A stretch of 64,000 bases of DNA, taken from NCBI RefSeq assembly GCF_004770905.1, contig NZ_RQHT01000014.1, positions 682,001 to 746,000 on the forward strand, given 5' to 3'. The translations under genes and the position numbers were made by a program. The notes under the pieces are model-generated. The model was given only the letters and a program-made list of their open reading frames with translations, did not search any database and was not told the DNA's origin. Numbering within the stretch: the first letter of the stretch is position 1; each line of letters starts with the position of its first letter. Positions 7,015-14,938 of this stretch are shown here, one piece after another. Source of the DNA: Leptospira bandrabouensis (GTDB taxonomy: Bacteria; Spirochaetota; Leptospiria; Leptospirales; Leptospiraceae).

Positions 7015-7647
7015 ATGGATAAGAAAAAAAAAGTAACTGTTTCAAAGCCAACCAAACAAACTCCCGTCCTTGGAAGGAAACGAGACGCCTCACTGGATAC
7101 CTCCATTTTAAATGCCACTCTTGAGATGCTTGCAGAAGAAGGATTTGATGGTATGACTATGGACAAAATTGCCATTAAGGTTGGAACAGGAAAGGCAGCT
7201 TGTTATCGCCGTTGGCCTTCTAAAGTCAAACTTGTCAAAGATGCTTTGATTTGGATGAATCGTAATCAGTTAGAACTTGAAAAAATTCCAGATACCGGTT
7301 CTCTGCGAAATGATTTTCTAGCCATTCTCAAACCACATTCAATGGAGGAAGCAAATGCAAAATTACGCGTATTAGGTGGACTCGGTACGTTTTGGTCAGA
7401 TGAAGAAATTGAAAAAAAAGGAATTACAGAAATTTTTGGCCCTTGGACAGAAGTGAACCGAACTCTGATGCAACGCGCAATGGAACGCGGAGAAATTTCT
7501 AAAAAAGCAAATATAGAACTTGTTTGTAAAGTCTTAAACTCAATGGCGACCTACCGAGCCCTCATCGAACGAAAACCACCAGACAAAAACCTATTCATAG
7601 CGCTGATTGACCAAGTTGTGATCCCTGCATTAAAAAATCCCAGTTAA
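7015..7647 (+). CDS. TetR-family transcriptional regulator
   Basis: 210 residues with a basic N-terminal tail, then the TetR DNA-binding domain: TSILNATLEMLAEEGFDGMT is split by the helix turn near residues 40-45, and the recognition helix carries TGKAACYRRWPSK. The CYRRWPSK motif is typical of the subgroup with the TetR_C_16-like effector domain, which fills the rest of the protein. The start codon lies five bases after a TATTAT box and has no ribosome binding site, so this mRNA may be leaderless too. It is divergent from the SDR gene and probably represses it. The ligand is unknown. Confidence 0.9.
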   Translation: MDKKKKVTVSKPTKQTPVLGRKRDASLDTSILNATLEMLAEEGFDGMTMDKIAIKVGTGKAACYRRWPSKVKLVKDALIWMNRNQLELEKIPDTGSLRNDFLAILKPHSMEEANAKLRVLGGLGTFWSDEEIEKKGITEIFGPWTEVNRTLMQRAMERGEISKKANIELVCKVLNSMATYRALIERKPPDKNLFIALIDQVVIPALKNPS

Positions 7648-7698
7648 ATGTTCCCATTATGTGTGGAATCATTAAAAAAAAATTTAATTCTCCTCTCC

Positions 7699-7886
7699 GG
7701 GCGCCTCGAATCCGTTAGTCGACCAAAATCAGATTTAATAACGACCGCGCTATCCGCTCCAATCTTTCCGATCTGTGATTAAATCAAAATCAATCAGTTT
7801 ACGGAAAGGATTTCCGCTACTATCGCTGGCGCAGGGGTTTGGGATTGGGAACAAATTCGGAATCAACAATTAACTTACAATTGGTA
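7699..7886 (+). repeat. 190-bp palindromic dispersed repeat, copy B
   Basis: Direct copy of 2356-2545, 51 bases downstream of the TetR gene. The palindrome is slightly better here: CTTTCCG pairs with CGGAAAG. The first 24 bases are nearly identical to copy A, the spacer after them differs, and the copies then agree again for about 90 bases. No target-site duplication is visible at either copy. The remaining 133 bases up to the next gene hold nothing I can identify. Confidence 0.8.
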
Positions 7887-8019
7887 ACCAAGGAGATCAA
7901 AGATAGGAGTATCATGATGTTTCTATTCATATCGTAAAAAACTCATAATATCCGAAATGGAGAATGGATTTTGATTCTCGAATTTTGCGATTTCCACAGA
8001 TCATTTTTGTCATTTTCTT

Positions 8020-8274
8020 TCATCCATAAATACTTGGAATGAACTGCTTTTCCTCTTCTTTACAGTCCCCAATGGCTTTATAATATTTAAAACATTCAAG
8101 TAATGCTGCATTCTTTGCAAGTTCAGCTCTCGGAACATTAGATTGATTTACGTTTCCATTTAATAGGAACGCACTATTTAATAAAAATTCGCAATAGTCC
8201 TTTTTTTGTGAGGCATTGTAACGACATGAATCTCTTTGGCTCCCTGGTCGACATTCTATAAGCAAAAATAACAC
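8020..8274 (-). CDS. Small cysteine-rich lipoprotein, start uncertain
   Basis: 84 residues from a GTG at 8274. The start shows a hydrophobic stretch ending in LLIEC, a plausible spirochaete lipobox, and four more cysteines follow in the mature part, ending in CKEEEKQFIPSIYG. The frame is open for only nine codons upstream, up to a TAA, and holds KRLEIRFVLV, which would complete a normal signal peptide, but no standard start codon is there. The gene may therefore use an unusual start or may have lost its ATG. Function unknown. Confidence 0.5.
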   Translation of the reverse strand: MLFLLIECRPGSQRDSCRYNASQKKDYCEFLLNSAFLLNGNVNQSNVPRAELAKNAALLECFKYYKAIGDCKEEEKQFIPSIYG

Positions 8275-8532
8275 TAATACAAATCTGATTTCGAGTCTTT
8301 TTTAAAGCTAAGTTTTTTCTAAAACCATTTTGAACGGAATTCACCAGTTTCTAGAACAGAACTAGAGGTATTTATAGTTTTTTTAAAGATTTGTGAACCT
8401 TTGGGAAATTTTCGCTGTTATGCGCTGGCGGAATTTATAAAATCAAATCCAATTTTCTAATTTTAAATTTGGAACTCTGATAAACTCTTATAAACAAATC
8501 ACATATATCTGATCGGGACAGAATCTAAAAAT

Positions 8533-8922
8533 TCACTTCAACCTTTCCAATACACCTTTTCGTTTCACAATATTTTTATAGTCCCATTGGATTTTTTTGG
8601 CCTTACCGAGCCAACGTTTTAGATCTTTTTTCTTAATTTGACTCACATCCGTATAACGAACTTCGGCGGCTTTAAAACTACCTTCCGGTGTGAGCCCATC
8701 TTCTTCAAAACTTTGCCCACTCCAAAATAAAAGACGAATGCCCGTTTTTAATTTGCTATAACCAACAATAGGATTCCCATCCAAAAACCAAACGGGATGA
8801 GAATGCCAAATTTTTTTAAGAGCTTTCGGTAGATGTAGATTAATTTCCTGATATAGAAGATTACAAATTTCGGTATCGATCGGGGATTGCGATTGATTGT
8901 AGGTTTCGATTTCTTTACTCAT
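8533..8922 (-). CDS. DUF1801-domain protein
   Basis: 129-residue soluble protein of the DUF1801 (YdhG-like) group. The pattern LPKALKKIWHSHPVWFLDGNPIVGYS, read here as LPKALKK then HPVW and GNPIVGY, followed by a RLLFWSGQSF segment, is typical of this alpha/beta fold related to frataxin-like and YjbR-type proteins. The biochemical role is not established. The C-terminal lysine-rich tail is common in the family. It is a single gene on the minus strand with loose spacing to neighbours. A GGTGATTCC ribosome binding region precedes the ATG. Confidence 0.8.
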   Translation of the reverse strand: MSKEIETYNQSQSPIDTEICNLLYQEINLHLPKALKKIWHSHPVWFLDGNPIVGYSKLKTGIRLLFWSGQSFEEDGLTPEGSFKAAEVRYTDVSQIKKKDLKRWLGKAKKIQWDYKNIVKRKGVLERLK

Positions 8923-9099
8923 GGAATCACCTTCTCATTTTTATGAATCATTTGATATCATCAGATTCTTTGAATCGCATCAAATGCAGCCATTAGGATT
9001 TGAAGTCTAATGAGAATGCAACTATCGATCCATCGATGCAAATTGGATCCATAACGGCATTCTATTGGAATTTTAAAGAATCAATTTATGTATCCTTTA

Positions 9100-9705
9100 T
9101 TATTTACAAACTTTCTTTAGAGTAGAAACTACCTTAACGTCAACCGTTGGCCAAAGTTTGCTCACACCGTCCGATCCTTTGTGCAAATCGTTACATTCTG
9201 CGTTCAGCTTATTCAGTCCAGTTTGAAGACCAAGACTAATCGCATCTACAGTTCCAATAAGTTCGACAAGGTCTTCTTTCCAAACAAAATTGACAGGTAT
9301 CGTGGTTTTAGAATTTCCATACCGCAAATTCAATTTTGCAGTACCTGATTCTCCCGGAGTTATCTCAGAAAAATTTCCCGAAATTTTTTTATTTCCTTTC
9401 ACAGAGCCAAAAAAGAATTTTTTGATTTTTCCATCTCGGTCAGGTACACCTGAATTAACCGAAGAAGTATCAATTTGAAATTGAATTGATTTCACTGCAC
9501 CAAACTTCGATTTGTCTTTTTGTTGCCCAGTCACTTTGATAGAATCAAATTTACCTTTAACACCTGTTTTTTCTGTAAATTTGAACGCTGTCCATTCTAA
9601 GGAGGTTTGACTAGGGTCATACTCATACGTACAATTCTCTTGTGCGATCAGTTCGGCGGACAAACATAGTGCGATTAGTACCAAAGTGGAGTTAAAAATT
9701 TTCAT
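9100..9705 (-). CDS. YceI-like periplasmic protein
   Basis: 201 residues. A signal peptide (residues 1-21, ending AELIAQ) precedes a lipocalin-like beta-barrel of the YceI type. The domain opens with the typical YEYDPSQTSLEWTAFKFTEKTGVKG stretch (split here: SLEWTAFKF and GVKGKF) and has FFGSVKGNKKISGNFSEIT-like strands. YceI proteins bind long-chain isoprenoids or similar hydrophobic ligands in the periplasm. Three cysteines (C25 and two near the C-terminus) may form disulphides. It stands alone with a short leader and is divergent from the ABC gene at 9782. Confidence 0.8.
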   Translation of the reverse strand: MKIFNSTLVLIALCLSAELIAQENCTYEYDPSQTSLEWTAFKFTEKTGVKGKFDSIKVTGQQKDKSKFGAVKSIQFQIDTSSVNSGVPDRDGKIKKFFFGSVKGNKKISGNFSEITPGESGTAKLNLRYGNSKTTIPVNFVWKEDLVELIGTVDAISLGLQTGLNKLNAECNDLHKGSDGVSKLWPTVDVKVVSTLKKVCK

Positions 9706-9781
9706 AAAAACCTCTAGTTGAAATTAGAAAACCTAGAACAAAGTTTTGTCAAGTGCAGTCTAAGGTTCGCATTCAATTCAC

Positions 9782-12010
9782 ATGTTAAAATTCATAAGTC
9801 TTTTGGTATTTCACTTAAAGAACCAACTCTTCAAAGCGAAGGAAGAAATCCATGACCCGAGACTTTCTTCCCATGAAGATTTGGCAAAGTCCATTTTGGA
9901 TTTTTTATCTGAGTCCTTACATATCCATTCTGTTCCAAGTCAAATTATAGACGGTTTTCGTTCTCTCCGAAGTAAATATAAATTACTTTCCAACCAGAAC
10001 TTTTATGAGTTTCTATTTGCAGCCTCCCACCAGTACCAAATTCGAATCAATCTTGTTCAAAAAACCTTACAAGACATAAGAGGCTACATCACTCAAAATT
10101 CACCTTTTGTTTTTAAAGTGTTAAACGAAGGTCAAAGGTTGGATGAATTTTATGCCATCACAAGTTACCAAACATCAGCATACCTAGTAAAACCTCTACA
10201 TGGGTTTGATAATGAAGGAGAATGGTATTCTGAAAAAGACCTGATCAAGTTTATGGGAATCAAATCAAACAAAGATTCTGTGGACTGGATCATAGCAGAA
10301 CCAATTTTTCCTTTTACAACAAACATCGAAGTTACAAATTCTTTCTCTTCTGTTAAAAATGCTTTAAAACAAATTTCTCATTTGATCCGAATGGAATCAA
10401 AAGACGTTTGGATTGTGTTTATTTATGGGATAGGGATTGGAATTCTATCGTTAGTTGTTCCAGTGGCTACGTCTTCCCTTGTCAACATAGTCGCATTTGG
10501 TGTTTTACTTCAACCAGTCATCATCTTGACGTTGTTAGTTGTATTTTTTCTTGGATTTGCAGGCGCCATGCAAACCATCCAAATTTACGTTGTTGAAATC
10601 TTACAAAGGCGTGTATTCGTAAGAATTGCCACAGAATTTGCTGTAAAATTTCCAAAAATTAGACAAGATGTTTTGGACAAACACCACAACCCAGAACTCG
10701 TAAATCGTTTTTTTGATACGATGACCATACAGAAATCCATCCATTCCTTGTTAGTTGATGGTTTATCAGTTATTTTAACCACCGTTATTGGTTTTGTTCT
10801 GATTTCATTTTACCACCCTATCTTCATTGTTTTTTCATTTCTTATTTTATTTATAGGTGGGTATTGGGTTACCTATCGTTTAGGAAAACCAGCAGCAGAA
10901 AACTATATCAAAATTTCGAAAGAAAAATATAAAGTCGCAGCTTGGTTAGAAGAAATATCTAGACACTCTGCTTTATTTCATTCTACCTTCGGTTCTAATT
11001 TTGCTTTGGACAAAGCAGATTCCTTTATTCGGGATTATTTATATGCACGGAAAAAATATTTTTTTAACTTTATTCGCCAAATCATTGGCCTTGTAGGTAT
11101 CCAGGCTCTGGCAAGTGCCATTGTACTTGGATTAGGTGGTTATTTAGTCATCCATAGACAACTTACGATTGGTCAATTAGTAGCTGCAGAACTTGTGATT
11201 GCCAAAGTGCTCAGTGATATATCTAAGTTTGGGAAACAATTAGATAGTTTTTATAGTTTGATCGCTGCCGTTGATAAAATCAATTCAGTCTTTCATTTAC
11301 CAACAATCCCGGTTAAAACTGTCGAATTTGAGATTCCAGAAGGTCCGATCCAGGTCCAACTATCGGGAATTCATTATTCTCTTACCAACGGACACAAAAT
11401 TTTTAACCAATTTGATTTAAAAGTGGCCGCAGGGAAATCAGTGGGTATCTCTTCTAACACACCTTATGATGCACATATTTTGTTAGATTTGATTTGCGGA
11501 ATGCGCACTCCCACTTTTGGAATTGTAGAATACAATCATCAAAATATTCATGAAGTTTCCAAAGAACAAATTCATTCCGTTACCTTTCTAATCCGAGGAA
11601 ATGAAATTTTTGAAGGAAGTATTCTAGAGAACATTCGAGTGGGTCGAGAAGAAATTTCTTTAATTGAAATTAGAAAACTCTTAGAAGATTTAGGAATTTG
11701 GGAAACCATTCAATCTTTACCAAATGGAATCCATACACAACTTCTAACATTTGGACATCCTTTTGATACAATCCAAACGACTGTGATTTCTGTTGCGAGA
11801 GCAGTCCTCGGTAATCCAAAACTATTGTTAATCGATGGGAATTTAGATCTATTGCCTCCAGCTCTACTAAACTCTTGTCTAAAAGTTTTATTGCAAAAAA
11901 ATAGGGAGTGGACACTCTTAATTGTTTCCAAATCCCAAGCAGTCCTTTCGCAAATGGATCAAATTTTACGATTGGAAAACGACTCCCATTCCTTAAAAGC
12001 AAACACTTAA
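9782..12010 (+). CDS. ABC exporter-like protein with a degenerate ATPase domain
   Basis: 742 residues laid out like a type I secretion ABC protein: a 200-residue N-terminal region that may be a remnant C39-like domain without a catalytic Cys, a six-helix exporter membrane domain (about 205-500) and an ATPase-like domain (about 520-735). The ATPase motifs are all altered: Walker A reads GISSNTPYDAH with no GKS/T, the signature LSGGQ is replaced around IQTTVISVARAV, Walker B ends in LLLIDG with Gly for the catalytic Glu, and the switch His is Ser in LLIVSKS. The fold markers FEGSILENI and ARAVLGNPKLLLID remain. It is followed by HlyD- and TolC-like genes in the same operon. Confidence 0.88.
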   Translation: MLKFISLLVFHLKNQLFKAKEEIHDPRLSSHEDLAKSILDFLSESLHIHSVPSQIIDGFRSLRSKYKLLSNQNFYEFLFAASHQYQIRINLVQKTLQDIRGYITQNSPFVFKVLNEGQRLDEFYAITSYQTSAYLVKPLHGFDNEGEWYSEKDLIKFMGIKSNKDSVDWIIAEPIFPFTTNIEVTNSFSSVKNALKQISHLIRMESKDVWIVFIYGIGIGILSLVVPVATSSLVNIVAFGVLLQPVIILTLLVVFFLGFAGAMQTIQIYVVEILQRRVFVRIATEFAVKFPKIRQDVLDKHHNPELVNRFFDTMTIQKSIHSLLVDGLSVILTTVIGFVLISFYHPIFIVFSFLILFIGGYWVTYRLGKPAAENYIKISKEKYKVAAWLEEISRHSALFHSTFGSNFALDKADSFIRDYLYARKKYFFNFIRQIIGLVGIQALASAIVLGLGGYLVIHRQLTIGQLVAAELVIAKVLSDISKFGKQLDSFYSLIAAVDKINSVFHLPTIPVKTVEFEIPEGPIQVQLSGIHYSLTNGHKIFNQFDLKVAAGKSVGISSNTPYDAHILLDLICGMRTPTFGIVEYNHQNIHEVSKEQIHSVTFLIRGNEIFEGSILENIRVGREEISLIEIRKLLEDLGIWETIQSLPNGIHTQLLTFGHPFDTIQTTVISVARAVLGNPKLLLIDGNLDLLPPALLNSCLKVLLQKNREWTLLIVSKSQAVLSQMDQILRLENDSHSLKANT

Positions 12011-12019
12011 GGTTGGAAT

Positions 12020-13369
12020 ATGAAAACTGATATGTCTCAAAAATGGAAACTTAGAAAAAACCTACCTTCCTACCGATTGGTGCAAACAGCTTTGCCTGCA
12101 CAAAGCCTTGCCTATATCCTCACCATAATATTTTTCTTAAGTGTCATTATCCTTCTTTATGTACCTTGGCAACAAACTACGATGGGGTTTGGTAGGGTTG
12201 TCGCTTATGCACCCCTCGACCGACAACAAGTCATTGAATCTCCCATCAGTGGACGGGTTGTCAAATGGCATGTACACGAAGGCACTCGTGTGAGAAAGGG
12301 CGATCCAATCATAGATATCTCTGATAACGATCCCAACTTTATCAACCGAATTCGTGAGGAAAAAAACGCACTTTTACAACGACTTGAGGCCGCAAGGTCC
12401 AGAGAAGATAATATTCGTTCACGAATCATTAGTTTACGTTCCTCCCGTGGCAGTGCAGTGGATGCTGCGGACTCTAGAAGGATGATGGCAAAAGACCGAG
12501 TACGGGCCAGCGAACAAGCAGTAGATGCCGCAAAAGCAGCTTTAAAAACCGCCAACCTCAATTTAGATCGCCAAAAACAACTTTGGGAAAAAGGACTTAC
12601 TTCGAAACGAACTTTGGAACTAGCAGAATTAGAACATACCAATGCAGAAACTGGACTAGACCGTGCTAAAGCTGCTTACGATGCTGCCATTAAAGAAGAA
12701 CGTGCTTTATATAGCGACACAGGAAAGGTAGCACAAGATGCAGAAGCATCCATCAATGATGCCAAAGCTTCCTTAGCAGCAGCACAATCCGAAGTGGCTC
12801 GAGTATTAGAAGACTTACCCAAATTGGAAGCAAGATTATCTAGACAAGAAACCCAAGAAATATTTGCACCAAGGGATGGAACCATCATGAGAATTTTGGT
12901 AAATCCCGATACTCAACAAGTGAAAGAAGGAGATGGTGTTGCGATTCTTGTACCTGATGCAGAAGACAAAGCAGTAGAACTTTTTATCTCTGGCAACGAC
13001 ATACCGCTCGTTGGTGAAGGAAGAAAGGTTCGATTACAATTCCAAGGGTATCCTGTTTTACAAATCAGTGGTTGGCCAGAAACAGCTGTGGGAACATTTG
13101 GAGGGATTGTCAAACTTGTTGATATTACAGACAATGGCTCTGGAAATTTCCGAGTCCTTGTCATTCCAGATCGAGATGATCGTAAGTGGCCAACAAGTCG
13201 TTATCTCAGACAAGGAGTCAGAGCGAAAGGTTGGATTTTTCTCAATCGTGTGAGTGTAGGTTACGAACTCTGGAGAAGATTTAATGATTTTCCACCAAAT
13301 CTTCCCATGGATGATCCAGAAATGAAATATTTGTTAGACGATACAGGAAGCGGGGATAAGGTCAAATGA
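12020..13369 (+). CDS. HlyD-family membrane fusion protein
   Basis: 449 residues. A cytoplasmic N-terminal tail and one membrane helix (about 35-56) are followed by a lipoyl-type half (SGRVVKWHVHEGTRVRKGD), a long alanine-rich coiled-coil hairpin (about 105-275), the second lipoyl half (FAPRDGTIMRILV) and a beta-barrel end. Such adaptors bridge an inner-membrane transporter and a TolC-type channel across the periplasm. It starts 10 bases after the ABC-like gene with AAGG upstream, and its stop overlaps the next gene by four bases. The three genes clearly form one unit. Confidence 0.92.
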   Translation: MKTDMSQKWKLRKNLPSYRLVQTALPAQSLAYILTIIFFLSVIILLYVPWQQTTMGFGRVVAYAPLDRQQVIESPISGRVVKWHVHEGTRVRKGDPIIDISDNDPNFINRIREEKNALLQRLEAARSREDNIRSRIISLRSSRGSAVDAADSRRMMAKDRVRASEQAVDAAKAALKTANLNLDRQKQLWEKGLTSKRTLELAELEHTNAETGLDRAKAAYDAAIKEERALYSDTGKVAQDAEASINDAKASLAAAQSEVARVLEDLPKLEARLSRQETQEIFAPRDGTIMRILVNPDTQQVKEGDGVAILVPDAEDKAVELFISGNDIPLVGEGRKVRLQFQGYPVLQISGWPETAVGTFGGIVKLVDITDNGSGNFRVLVIPDRDDRKWPTSRYLRQGVRAKGWIFLNRVSVGYELWRRFNDFPPNLPMDDPEMKYLLDDTGSGDKVK

Positions 13370-14862
13370 TCTCAAAACTTAAAAAATCTCTACTAGCATT
13401 CCTTTGTCCTTTTGGAATGTTTTTTTCCTTTGTCATAGAAGCAGATCCGACACGGGATCCCTTTGAATCTTTACACGGTCCCAATATTTATTCTCAGGAT
13501 TATATCAACCAACAACCAGGAGTTCTCACGTTAGAAGAACTTTTAAAATCTGTCGAAAAATCTTATCCACTGGTTCTTGCTGCCGAAAAACTTTTATCAG
13601 AGGCCGAATACAACTACCTTGCTGCAGAAGGTGCCTTTGACTTACAGTTTAAGTCTATGGGAACCACAAAACCATTAGGTTATTATACAAACAATACAGC
13701 TGATGCCATGTTTGAAAAACCAACACCGCTCGGTGGAACTTCTTTTTTTGCAGGTTACCGCATTGGGCGTGGGAACTTTCCTGTGTATGACGGAAAAAGA
13801 GAAACCAACGATCATGGAGAAATTCGGGCGGGTGCCATCTTTCCCCTGATGCGCAATCGTGAGATTGATAAAAACAGGGCCGATATCAAAAAGGCTGACC
13901 TTGACCGAAGACTTGCAGAACTTTCTATCCAAAAATTAAAAATCGAAGTTATCAAAGAAGCAACAAAACGTTATTGGAAATGGGTGTCTAGTGGCCAAGA
14001 GTATTTAGTCAACAAAGACTTGTTAGCCATCGCCAAAAATAGACAAACCCAAATCGCCGAACGTATCAAGTTAGGTGACATTCCAAAAATGGAAGGAACC
14101 GAAAACGATCGTGCTATTTTACAAAGAGAATCCCAATTTGTTTCTGCAGAACGAGAGATGCAAAAAGCTGCGATTGATTTATCTTTGTTCTTACGAGCAC
14201 CTGATGGAAATTTAATCCTACCAACAACGAACCGATTGCCCATCGGATTTCCCAAGCCCATCGATTATAAAAAAGTGGAACTAGAAAAAAGTATCAAACT
14301 GGCTTGGAAGTTTAGACCCGAATTACAAGACTTTGAATTCAAACGAGATAAGGTTCGTGTGGACCAAGATATGGGTTTTAATGCTTTGAAACCACAAGTG
14401 GACCTAGTGGTTGCTGGTTCCCAAGACTTTGGTCCAGGTTCTGTCACAAGAGCCAAACCAGAATTGGAAGCCTCTCTAGTTCTCAACCTGCCCATCCAAA
14501 CCAAACGTCCAAGAGGGATGATCGGAGCTGCCGAAGCAAAGATTGCGCAACTGGACCAAGAACTACAATTTTCCAAAGACAAAATCAAAACAGAAGTACA
14601 AGATGCGATTTCTGAGGTGATTGCTTCGGCAAAACGCGTAAGTGTTACTCAAAATGAAGTCGAACTTGCCAGAAAGTTAGAAGAGATGGAGAGGGAACGT
14701 TTTGCACTCGGAGACTCTACACTGTTATTTGTGAATATTCGCGAACAGACAAGTGCCGAAGCTGCGGTGCGAGAAATTAAGGCATTGTACGATCATCATG
14801 TAGCCATTGCCCATTTCCAAGCAGCCACAGCTTCTGTTTTGCAAATTTCACCTTTTCCGTAG
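13366..14862 (+). CDS. TolC-like outer membrane efflux protein
   Basis: 498 residues with a signal peptide (about 1-26). Two repeated coiled-coil/beta units typical of TolC follow; the first begins at LTLEELLKSVEKSYPLVLAAEKLLSEAE (here LTLEELL plus AAEKLL) and the second around FRPELQDFEFKRD. It should form a trimeric channel through the outer membrane and periplasm, working with the HlyD-like protein encoded just before it. The ATG overlaps the stop of that gene (ATGA). No lipobox is visible. Confidence 0.92.
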   Translation: MISKLKKSLLAFLCPFGMFFSFVIEADPTRDPFESLHGPNIYSQDYINQQPGVLTLEELLKSVEKSYPLVLAAEKLLSEAEYNYLAAEGAFDLQFKSMGTTKPLGYYTNNTADAMFEKPTPLGGTSFFAGYRIGRGNFPVYDGKRETNDHGEIRAGAIFPLMRNREIDKNRADIKKADLDRRLAELSIQKLKIEVIKEATKRYWKWVSSGQEYLVNKDLLAIAKNRQTQIAERIKLGDIPKMEGTENDRAILQRESQFVSAEREMQKAAIDLSLFLRAPDGNLILPTTNRLPIGFPKPIDYKKVELEKSIKLAWKFRPELQDFEFKRDKVRVDQDMGFNALKPQVDLVVAGSQDFGPGSVTRAKPELEASLVLNLPIQTKRPRGMIGAAEAKIAQLDQELQFSKDKIKTEVQDAISEVIASAKRVSVTQNEVELARKLEEMERERFALGDSTLLFVNIREQTSAEAAVREIKALYDHHVAIAHFQAATASVLQISPFP

Positions 14863-14938
14863 ATTGTTTTTTGTTCAGAAAAAAAAACGACTTTCACAAC
14901 TCCATGAATCTCTAAAATTTTCCCTAAAGAAGGTATCT

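Noticed and set aside
12205..12642. 145-codon open frame opposite the HlyD-like gene
   Set aside because: It arises from the alanine-rich coiled coil on the other strand and has no signs of its own.
14807..14938. Longer start for the CPA2 antiporter
   Set aside because: It would overlap the TolC gene by 56 bases and add a non-homologous basic tail, while the ATG at 14939 has a good ribosome binding site.
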